A DNA stretch of 64,000 bases, taken from contig NZ_JAQZAO010000017.1 in assembly GCF_028737315.1 (NCBI RefSeq), positions 1 to 64,000 on the forward strand. Direction: 5' to 3'. The notes beneath the pieces are model-generated. The model saw only the letters and a list, made by a program, of their open reading frames with translations, did not search any database and was not told the DNA's origin. Below are positions 20,812 to 27,423 of this stretch, piece by piece; within the stretch, counting starts at the first letter, position 1; every line of letters begins with the position of its first letter. The translations under genes were made by a program, and so were the position numbers. The stretch comes from Actinomycetospora lemnae (lineage in GTDB: Bacteria > Actinomycetota > Actinomycetes > Mycobacteriales > Pseudonocardiaceae).

Positions 20812-22293
20812 TCAGTACCCCTGCGGCCGGGGCAGGTCCGCGGTGAACTGCGCGCCGCGGCGGACGAACTTGTAGCGGCGCACCACGAACCAGATCGAGG
20901 CGAGCAGGTAGAACGCCAGGATCGAGAGCAGGGCGATGCCGTACCCGAGGAACGTCGCGAAGAAGACGACGGCCGACAGGGCCAGCAGCGCGATCGCCGG
21001 CGCCGGGTGCAGCGGCAGCGTGTAGGCCCGGCGGATCGTCCCCAGCGGCCACAGCTTGCGGAACCTCATGAAGCTCGGCCCCATGAAGCTGTACATCAGC
21101 AGGCCCGACAGGATCGAGAACGTGATCACCGTCGAGAGCAGCGTCGGCTCGTCGAGCACCACGGGGAGCAGCGCGAACGCGATCGCCACCGGCACGAGGA
21201 ACACGATCGCCCGGAAGGGCGTGTGGTACCGCGGGTGCACCGCGCCGAACCACTCGGGCAGGTAGCGGTCGCGGCCCATCGAGAACCACGCCCGCGAGGC
21301 GTCGTTGATGCACCCGTTGGCCGACGCGAGCGTCGCGCACAGCGTCCCCAGCAGCAGGAGCACCACGAGGACGTCCTGCCCGGAGACGAGCGCGGCGTCG
21401 AACAGGGGTGTGATCGCCGTGCCCAGGTAGTGCCAGGGCAGGACGCCGGCACAGACGAACCAGGTCAGCGACGCCGCGATGATCAGCGTCATGATCCCCG
21501 CGAGGCTGCCCAGCGGCACCGACCGCGGCGCCGACCGGCACTCCTCGGCGGCCTGGGCCGTGCCCTCGATGCCGAGGTAGAACCACATGCCGAACTGGAA
21601 CGCGGCGATGACGCCGACCCAGCCGTAGGGCAGCGCGTTCGTCGCGTCGCCCGCGAGGCCCGCGAGGTCGAGCTCGGCCGTCGGCGACCAGGCCCGCAGG
21701 CCGATGAACAGGACCAGGATGGTCGCGAAGGCGAACCCGGTGATGACGAGGTTGAGCGTGAGCGACGCGAACACCCCGCGGTAGTTGAGGAACGCCAGCG
21801 CGAGGATCGCGAGCACCGCGAACGGGTAGGGCGAGAGCTCCTGCTCGCTGCCCAGCAGCCCGGACAGGGCGGTGAGCAGCGAGCTCAGCACGTTGGCGTT
21901 GGCGGCCTCGAGCATCGTGTACGCCAGCGTCAGGTACAGGCCCACGTTGAACGCCATGAGCGGCCCGACCGTGTGCTTGGCCTGGGCGTACTGCCCGCCG
22001 GCGGCCGGGATCGCCGAGGTCACCTCGGAGTTGATCATGACGATGCAGGTGTAGAGCAGGCCGACCACCCAGCAGGCGACCAGCGCGCCGTACATCCCGC
22101 CCTTCTCGACGGCGAAGTTCCAGCCCATGAACTCGCCGACGAGGACGATGCCCACGCCCAGCGCCCAGATGTGCATCGGGGCGAGCACCCGGCGCAGGGC
22201 CGGGCGCTCCGTGGTGGGCGGGCCCGCGGCGGGGGCGGCGGTCGTAGGGGCGGTGGTGGGCGCGGTGGTCGGGCGGTCCTCGGTGGCGCTCAT
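20812..22293 (-). CDS. APC superfamily amino acid/amine permease
   Basis: This 493-residue permease has about 12 membrane helices and an Ala/Thr/Pro-rich N-terminal tail. Characteristic segments are GVGIVLVGEFMGWNF (helix 1), AAGGQYAQAKHTVGP and GIEGTAQAAEECRSAPRSVP. They resemble ethanolamine-type permeases of the APC family. In a cluster for methylamine assimilation, the substrate may be methylamine, a related amine or glutamate. Its ATG overlaps the 60-residue gene's stop (ATGA). Confidence 0.88.
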   Translation of the reverse strand: MSATEDRPTTAPTTAPTTAAPAAGPPTTERPALRRVLAPMHIWALGVGIVLVGEFMGWNFAVEKGGMYGALVACWVVGLLYTCIVMINSEVTSAIPAAGGQYAQAKHTVGPLMAFNVGLYLTLAYTMLEAANANVLSSLLTALSGLLGSEQELSPYPFAVLAILALAFLNYRGVFASLTLNLVITGFAFATILVLFIGLRAWSPTAELDLAGLAGDATNALPYGWVGVIAAFQFGMWFYLGIEGTAQAAEECRSAPRSVPLGSLAGIMTLIIAASLTWFVCAGVLPWHYLGTAITPLFDAALVSGQDVLVVLLLLGTLCATLASANGCINDASRAWFSMGRDRYLPEWFGAVHPRYHTPFRAIVFLVPVAIAFALLPVVLDEPTLLSTVITFSILSGLLMYSFMGPSFMRFRKLWPLGTIRRAYTLPLHPAPAIALLALSAVVFFATFLGYGIALLSILAFYLLASIWFVVRRYKFVRRGAQFTADLPRPQGY

Positions 22294-22472
22294 GCCGACC
22301 TCACCCCTGCGTCGTCACCGGCGACCGGCGGGTCGTCCAGCGGATCCGGGGCGTTGACCAGCGTCGACTCGTCGTGCTGGCGACCCACCCGCAGCATGTC
22401 GGAGACCAGCCAGATCGCGAGGAGCCCGCTGAGCACCCACGCGACGAGCTCGACCACGGCCACCGTGCTCAT
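22290..22472 (-). CDS. 60-residue single-pass membrane protein
   Basis: A single transmembrane helix (VAVVELVAWVLSGLLAIWLV) is followed by an acidic, Pro-rich cytoplasmic tail (LVNAPDPLDDPPVAGDDAG). The ATG overlaps the previous stop by four bases and its own stop overlaps the permease start. The tight coupling suggests production in fixed ratio with the permease, perhaps as an accessory subunit. No family recognised. Confidence 0.65.
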   Translation of the reverse strand: MSTVAVVELVAWVLSGLLAIWLVSDMLRVGRQHDESTLVNAPDPLDDPPVAGDDAGVRSA

Positions 22473-22945
22473 GACGTCCTCCCCGGTTCCTCGTCGTGGT
22501 CGGGCGTGCGGGCGCCGAACCTCTCCTCGACGACCTCGCGGTACTCGCGGAACGAGACGCGGTAGACGAACGCGAGGTAGGCCGCGAGCAGGACCGCGGT
22601 GCCCACCAGCGCCAGGACGTCGATCGCGTACTTGTCCTCGCTCGGCTGGTTGGCCTCGACCCCGGCGGTGATCGTCTCGAGGTCGGCGACCCCGCTGTCG
22701 ATCATCTTCTGGTACTGCTCACGCTCGCCCGGGGTCAGCGGCAGCTCGGCCAGCGGCCGCGCCGGCGTGGTCGTCGTGTCCGTCGACTCGGTGAGGTAGG
22801 TCGTGGCGAACAGGGTCACGAAGATCAGCGCGAGGACGACGACGGCGTCGAGGAGCTGCCCCCGCACCGACTGCTTCGGCGGCTCGTAGTGCTCCTTGTG
22901 CTCACCGTGCTCACCGTGCTCCCGGGGCCCGCTCGGCGCGGTCAC
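22469..22945 (-). CDS. Two-helix membrane protein of the permease operon
   Basis: This 158-residue protein starts from GTG at 22945 (GTGA overlap with the gene before). The N-terminus is a His/Glu repeat (HGEHGEHKEHYEPPK) that might bind metal. It is followed by one helix (LLDAVVVLALIFVTLFATTYL), a 60-residue outer loop and a second helix (AIDVLALVGTAVLLAAYLAF). The tail ends FREYREVVEERFGA. Unknown function. Confidence 0.65.
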   Translation of the reverse strand: MTAPSGPREHGEHGEHKEHYEPPKQSVRGQLLDAVVVLALIFVTLFATTYLTESTDTTTTPARPLAELPLTPGEREQYQKMIDSGVADLETITAGVEANQPSEDKYAIDVLALVGTAVLLAAYLAFVYRVSFREYREVVEERFGARTPDHDEEPGRTS

Positions 22946-23241
22946 GACCTGCTCCCGCGCCGGGCCGCCCGGATGGCGTCCAGGTTCTCGATGTCGGGGC
23001 GGTAGACCTGCTCCTTCGCCAGCCGGTAGCGCCGGATCAGCGCGATCGCCGAGGCGGTGTTCAGGCCCCCCAGCGCCACCATCGCCACGCCGAGCACCAC
23101 GAGCAGCGCGGGACCCGGGACCGTCGGGGCGGCGGCGACGTAGACGAACACGAGCACCACCCACATGGCGACCGTGCTGCCGATCGCGAGGAGCCGGTCG
23201 CGGCGCAGCAGCGTCGCGATCCGGTCGTCGAGGCTTGCCAT
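22942..23241 (-). CDS. Two-helix membrane protein, first gene of permease operon
   Basis: This 99-residue protein has two helices (LLAIGSTVAMWVVLVFVYVA, ALLVVLGVAMVALGGLNTA) and a charged C-terminal tail (LAKEQVYRPDIENLDAIRAA). The ATG at 23241 is preferred over 23265 because GGAGG lies 7 bases upstream. It is the promoter-proximal gene of the operon, with a promoter and an inverted repeat about 120-180 bases upstream. No function known. Confidence 0.65.
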   Translation of the reverse strand: MASLDDRIATLLRRDRLLAIGSTVAMWVVLVFVYVAAAPTVPGPALLVVLGVAMVALGGLNTASAIALIRRYRLAKEQVYRPDIENLDAIRAARRGSRS

Positions 23242-23359
23242 CTGCGTGCCTCCGTTCGCGCGCACCGGCGAGCGGTCGGGGCGGGGGCGGCACCGTCACC
23301 ACGGACGGTCCACGCGAGCGTCACGACGTCGTGCGGTCGCTGGAAGACGGGCCTTGCAT

Positions 23360-23378
23360 TGGTCCGGTGGACGGACCA
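23360..23378. promoter_or_regulatory. Candidate operator of the permease operon
   Basis: A perfect inverted repeat, TGGTCCG (23360-23366) and CGGACCA (23372-23378) around GTGGA, lies just downstream of a good minus-strand promoter. TGGTC/GACCA half-sites are typical for FadR/LldR-type GntR proteins, and such a gene sits next door (23454-24182). Binding at this place would block transcription start. Confidence 0.5.
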
Positions 23379-23389
23379 TGGACGGGGCA

Positions 23390-23420
23390 ACGATAGGAGA
23401 CCCACGCCACACCGTGTCAA
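23390..23420 (-). promoter_or_regulatory. Promoter of the permease operon
   Basis: Read on the minus strand, TTGACA (23415-23420) is followed after 19 bases by TATCGT (23390-23395). CCTATC at 23392-23397 would give a 17-base spacer. This is a good vegetative-type promoter facing the 99-residue membrane gene, about 150 bases from its start, with the candidate operator immediately downstream. Confidence 0.5.
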
Positions 23421-23453
23421 GACCGCGTCAGATCCGCACGGAGCGGACAGCCC

Positions 23454-24182
23454 TCAGACCCGGGACCAGGCCACGTCGTCCGCGCCGTCCTCGGCGCCGA
23501 ACACGATGATCCTCAGTTGCCGCCGCGCCCCCTCCAGGTGCGCGCGCATCGCCGCCGACGCGGCCGCGGCGTCTCCGGCCGCGACCGCCTCGTAGATCGC
23601 CTGGTGGTCGCGCAGCGTCTCCTCGACCGGCTCGCGGAACGGGAGGAGGTCGCGGGGGCTGAACAGCTCGCCGCGGGCCGTCTCGACCGCCTCCTCGAGC
23701 CGCTCGTTGCCGGCGGCCCGCGCGAGGGCGACGTGGAAGCGGGAGTCGGCCTGGCGGAACGCGGTGCGCCCGATGACGTCGTGCAGCGCGAGCACCGCCT
23801 CGCGGACCGGGGCCAGCCCGGCCGCGGTGTGACGGCGCGCGGCCAGCGCCGCCGTCTCGGTCTCCAGGGCGATCCGGAAGTCGATGATGTCGTCCATCTC
23901 GCCGGCCTGGGCCCGCATCCGCGCCCGCCAGGCCTCGGCCGGGCGGTGCAGCTCGGTGACGTACGTGCCACCGGTGGAGCCGCGCCGGACCTCGACGTAG
24001 CCGTCCTCGCGGAGCTGGCGGATCGCCTCCCGCAGGCTGATCCGCGCGACGCCCAGCTGCTCGGCGAGCTCCCGCTCGGCGGGCAGGCGCTCGCCCGGGC
24101 TGACGTCGCCGCGGTGGATGCGCATGCGCAGGTGGTCCGCCACCGCCTGGGCCAGCGTGGTGGAGGAGACCTGCCGGGCCAT
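23454..24182 (-). CDS. GntR family regulator, FCD (FadR) subfamily
   Basis: This 242-residue protein has a GntR winged helix (about 10-80, LPAERELAEQLGVARISLREAIRQL) and an FCD domain (about 95-230). The FCD domain has the metal/ligand-type residues in DSRFHVALARAAGNERL and DHQAIYEAVAAGD. The ATG at 24182 is divergent from gmaS with 224 bases between, and the gene reads toward the permease operon. It is the natural candidate for control of gmaS-mgdABCD and of the permease promoter. Confidence 0.9.
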   Translation of the reverse strand: MARQVSSTTLAQAVADHLRMRIHRGDVSPGERLPAERELAEQLGVARISLREAIRQLREDGYVEVRRGSTGGTYVTELHRPAEAWRARMRAQAGEMDDIIDFRIALETETAALAARRHTAAGLAPVREAVLALHDVIGRTAFRQADSRFHVALARAAGNERLEEAVETARGELFSPRDLLPFREPVEETLRDHQAIYEAVAAGDAAAASAAMRAHLEGARRQLRIIVFGAEDGADDVAWSRV

Positions 24183-24406
24183 GGTCGGAGGCTACCCCGC
24201 GCGTCACGGTGCGTGTCCGGACGAAACGGCGTCGACGGTGCTCCGCGACCCGTGACGGGTGTGGCGGGGTTGACACCCTTCGGCGCGGGCGTGAATGGTT
24301 CTAAGTCCACACCTTGATCCGGCGGGAGCACGTCGACGCGACCGCCGCGGACGGGACACCGAGGGACCGACACGGTCGTCGGCCGTCACGACTCCGGGGA
24401 GGCGGC
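24183..24406. promoter_or_regulatory. Divergent gntR/gmaS control region
   Basis: This 224-base gap contains TTGACA on the plus strand (24270-24275), 17 bases before GAATGG (24293-24298), a possible gmaS promoter with a weak -10. Downstream is TGGTTCTAAGTCCA (24296-24309), a loose TGG/CCA inverted element. ACGAAACG at 24221-24228 repeats the mgsA upstream 8-mer. A GGGGAGG ribosome site is at 24396-24402. Confidence 0.35.
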
Positions 24407-25759
24407 ATGGGCGACGCGCGCAACGAGCTGCGGGAACGCGCCGAGGCGGACGGCATCGAGTTCTTCCTGGCGATGTTCGTGGACCTGCACGGCAAGCCCT
24501 GCGCGAAGGCGGTCCCGTCCTCGTCCTTCGACCTGCTCATGGACGGTGGCGCGGGGTTCGCGGGCTTCGCCGCCGGCGACCTCGGGCAGTCGCCCGCCGA
24601 CCCCGACGTGCTCGCGGTCCCGGACCCGGCGTCGTACACGAAGCTGCCGTGGAAGCCCGGCGTCGCGGTGCTGCACTGCGACCCGCACGTCGACGGGCGG
24701 CCCTGGCCCTACGCGCCGCGGGTGATCCTGCGCCGACAGCTCGACGAGCTCGCCGAGAAGCGCGGGTGGGTGTTCAACACCGGCACCGAGCTCGAGTACA
24801 GCCTGCTGCGCCGCCGCGCGGACGGGGGCCTCGAGCCCGCCGACCCGCACGACACCGCGGACAAGCCCTGCTACGAGGTCAAGGGCCTGACGCGCATGTG
24901 GGACCACCTCTCGACGGTGTCGCGTCACCTCAACACCCTGGAGTGGGGCAACTACGCGAACGACCACGAGGACGGCAACGGCCAGTTCGAGAACAACTGG
25001 CACTACGCCGACGCCCTCACCACGGCCGACCGCGCCATCTTCTTCCGCTACATGATCCACATGCTGGCGTACGACGCCGGCATGGTCGCGACGTTCATGC
25101 CCAAGCCGCTGAGCCACCTCACCGGCAACGGCATGCACATCCACCAGAGCCTCTGGACGCAGGACGGGCAGGCCCTGTTCGCGGACGACACCGACCCGCT
25201 CGGCATGTCCCGCACCGGCTACCACTACCTCGGTGGGCTGATCGAGCACGGCCGGGCGTCGGCCGGGATCATCTGCCCGACCGTCAACTCCTACAAGCGC
25301 ATCGGCGTCGGCGCCCCGACCTCGGGCTCGACGTGGGCGCCGGCCTACGTCGCCTACGGCGGCAACAACCGCTCGGTGATGCTGCGGGTGCCCGAGGGCG
25401 GGCGCGTGGAGCACCGCGGGGTCGACGGGTCGGCCAACCCCTACCTGGCCGCCACCGTGCTGCTCGCCGCCGGCCTCGACGGCATCGACCGGGAGATCGA
25501 CCCCGGCGCGTGCACCGACGACAACCTCTTCACCCTCGGCGCCGACGAGGTCCGCGCCCGCGGCATCAAGCACCTGCCCCGCACCCTGGACCGCGCGGTG
25601 GAGGAGCTCGTCGGCGACGACGTCCTGCGCGCGGCGCTGGGCAAGACCTCGGGCGGCGACTTCGTCGACTACTTCGCCGCGGTCAAGCAGCAGGAGTTCG
25701 ACGAGTACCACGCCTCGGTGTCCGACTGGGAAGTGCGGCGCTACCTGACCCAGGCGTGA
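24407..25759 (+). CDS. gmaS: Gamma-glutamylmethylamide synthetase (type III GS-like)
   Basis: GmaS joins methylamine to glutamate with ATP, the entry step of the N-methylglutamate pathway. The 450-residue glutamine-synthetase fold shows VDLHGKPCAKAVP, FAGFAAGDLGQSPADPD, NTGTELEYSLL (metal site), GNGMHIHQSLW and YGGNNRSVMLRVPEGG. The type III synthetase GlnT is the close alternative and sequence alone does not separate them with certainty. Adjacent mgdABCD and mgsABC strongly favour GmaS. The ATG start follows GGGGAGG. The mgdABCD genes follow on the same strand after 31 bases. Confidence 0.85.
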   Translation: MGDARNELRERAEADGIEFFLAMFVDLHGKPCAKAVPSSSFDLLMDGGAGFAGFAAGDLGQSPADPDVLAVPDPASYTKLPWKPGVAVLHCDPHVDGRPWPYAPRVILRRQLDELAEKRGWVFNTGTELEYSLLRRRADGGLEPADPHDTADKPCYEVKGLTRMWDHLSTVSRHLNTLEWGNYANDHEDGNGQFENNWHYADALTTADRAIFFRYMIHMLAYDAGMVATFMPKPLSHLTGNGMHIHQSLWTQDGQALFADDTDPLGMSRTGYHYLGGLIEHGRASAGIICPTVNSYKRIGVGAPTSGSTWAPAYVAYGGNNRSVMLRVPEGGRVEHRGVDGSANPYLAATVLLAAGLDGIDREIDPGACTDDNLFTLGADEVRARGIKHLPRTLDRAVEELVGDDVLRAALGKTSGGDFVDYFAAVKQQEFDEYHASVSDWEVRRYLTQA

Positions 25760-25790
25760 GACGCACCGAACCGTCGAGGAGGACGCCCCG

Positions 25791-27077
25791 GTGACCAGCA
25801 CGAACGGCAACGGGCACCGACCCGGGCGCCTGCGTGGCTACTCGGCGTGGAGCCTGTTGCGCCACGGGCTCGCCCGCGAGGAGTGGCCGCGGGCCTGGCA
25901 CGAGCGGGAGCTGCGCCCGAGCTACGACGCGGTGATCATCGGCGGTGGGGTGCACGGCCTGGCGACGGCCTACTACCTGGCCCGCGACCACGGCATGCGC
26001 GACGTCGCGGTGCTCGACCGGGCGTACATCGGCTCGGGCGGGTCGGGCCGCAACACCGCGATCCTGCGCTCGAACTACCTCACCCCCGAGGGCGTGCGGT
26101 TCTACGACCGGTCGGTGAAGCTCTACGAGCACCTCGCCGCGGACCTGAACTTCAACGTCATGTTCTCCCAGCGCGGGCACCTCACCCTCGCGCACAACGA
26201 CGCCTCGCTGCGCACGATGCACTGGCGCACCGAGGTCAACAAGCTCCAGGGCGTGGACTCCGAGGTCATCGGGCCGGACCGCATCAAGGAGCTCGTCCCC
26301 TACCTCGACACGAGCGAGGACACCCGCTACCCGATCCTCGGGGCGCTCTACCACCCGCCGGGCGGGATCGTGCGCCACGACGCCGTGGTCTGGGGCTACG
26401 CCCGCGGCGCGGACGCGCACGGGGTGCACATCCACCAGCAGACCGAGGTCACCGGCATCGACGTCGAGCGCGGCCGGGTCACCGGGGTGCAGACCACCCG
26501 CGGCCGGATCGCGACCCCGGTGGTGCTCAACGCCACCGCCGGCTGGGCCAGCCTGATCTCCGACATGGCCGGGGTGGCCATGCCCGTGCAGACCTCGCCG
26601 CTGCAGGCCGCGGTCACCGAACCGGTGCGCCCGTTCCTCGACACCGTCGTCGTCTCGGGCACCCTGCACGTCTACGTCAGCCAGACCGACCGCGGCGAGC
26701 TCGTCTTCGGCGCCTCGGTGGACCCGTTCGCGTCGTACTCGATGCGCGGGTCGCTGGAGTTCAGCGAGGGGATCGCCGGCCACGTCCTCGAGCTCATGCC
26801 CGCGCTGCACCGGATGCGGCTGCTGCGCCAGTGGGCCGGGCTCTGCGACATGACCCCGGACTACTCGCCGATCATGGGTCCGACGCCGGTCGAGGGCTTC
26901 TACGTCGACGTCGGCTGGGGCACCTACGGCTTCAAGGCCGGCCCCGTGTCCGGCGAGGCGATGGCCGCGTGCCTCGCCCACGGCAAACCACCCGAGATCA
27001 TCGCCGCCTTCGGCCTCGACCGCTTCGGCGACGGGCGGCTCGTCGGCGAGAAGGGAGCGGCCGCCGTGGGCCACTGA
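25791..27077 (+). CDS. mgdA: N-methylglutamate dehydrogenase subunit A (SoxB-like)
   Basis: This 428-residue SoxB-type flavoprotein has the Rossmann loop VIIGGGVHGLATAYYLARDHG (about 49-69) and His196 in GGIVRHDAVVWGYA, equivalent to the FMN-attaching histidine of SoxB. The C-terminal VDVGWGTYGFKAGPVSG is also conserved. It has a longer N-terminus than SoxB (RLRGYSAWSLLRHG). In the N-methylglutamate pathway this subunit oxidises N-methylglutamate to glutamate. The GTG start follows GAGGAGG. The order B-D-A-G equals mgdABCD. Confidence 0.87.
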   Translation: MTSTNGNGHRPGRLRGYSAWSLLRHGLAREEWPRAWHERELRPSYDAVIIGGGVHGLATAYYLARDHGMRDVAVLDRAYIGSGGSGRNTAILRSNYLTPEGVRFYDRSVKLYEHLAADLNFNVMFSQRGHLTLAHNDASLRTMHWRTEVNKLQGVDSEVIGPDRIKELVPYLDTSEDTRYPILGALYHPPGGIVRHDAVVWGYARGADAHGVHIHQQTEVTGIDVERGRVTGVQTTRGRIATPVVLNATAGWASLISDMAGVAMPVQTSPLQAAVTEPVRPFLDTVVVSGTLHVYVSQTDRGELVFGASVDPFASYSMRGSLEFSEGIAGHVLELMPALHRMRLLRQWAGLCDMTPDYSPIMGPTPVEGFYVDVGWGTYGFKAGPVSGEAMAACLAHGKPPEIIAAFGLDRFGDGRLVGEKGAAAVGH

Positions 27078-27126
27078 GCGCCCCGGCGTGCCCGTCCCTG
27101 CCCCGACCCTTCCCGAGGTGACCGCC

Positions 27127-27423
27127 ATGATGCTGCTCCCCTGCCCCTGGTGCGGGCCCCGCAACGCGACGGAGTTCCGGTTCGTCGGCGAGGCCGGACC
27201 GCGGCCGGACCCCGCGACCGTGACGCCCGAGCAGTGGCGCCACTACCTCTACGTCCACGCCAACCGGTGCGGCTGGTCGACGGAGACCTGGTACCACCGC
27301 GCCGGCTGTCGCCGGTACCTGTCGGTCGAGCGGCACACGCTCACCCACGAGATCCGCACGGTGCGGGACACGGCGACGGGGACGACGAGCGCGAGCACCG
27401 CGACCCCGGAGGCCGCCCGATGA
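27127..27423 (+). CDS. mgdB: N-methylglutamate dehydrogenase subunit B (SoxD-like)
   Basis: This 98-residue SoxD-type zinc protein has Cys6 and Cys9 (PCPWCG) and His57 and Cys61 (WYHRAGC) in the expected spacing, plus an extra Cys48. The C-terminus has a Thr/Ser/Ala extension beyond SoxD. The ATG at 27127 follows GAGGTGA (a second ATG is at 27130). The stop overlaps the mgdC start (ATGA). It is too diverged to be a simple duplicate of the soxD at 10.5 kb. Confidence 0.88.
   Translation: MMLLPCPWCGPRNATEFRFVGEAGPRPDPATVTPEQWRHYLYVHANRCGWSTETWYHRAGCRRYLSVERHTLTHEIRTVRDTATGTTSASTATPEAAR

Noticed and set aside
24407-25759. Ordinary type III glutamine synthetase (GlnT)
   Set aside because: Sequence alone allows it, but eight neighbouring genes of the N-methylglutamate pathway make GmaS the better call. 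The uncertainty is stated in the feature.
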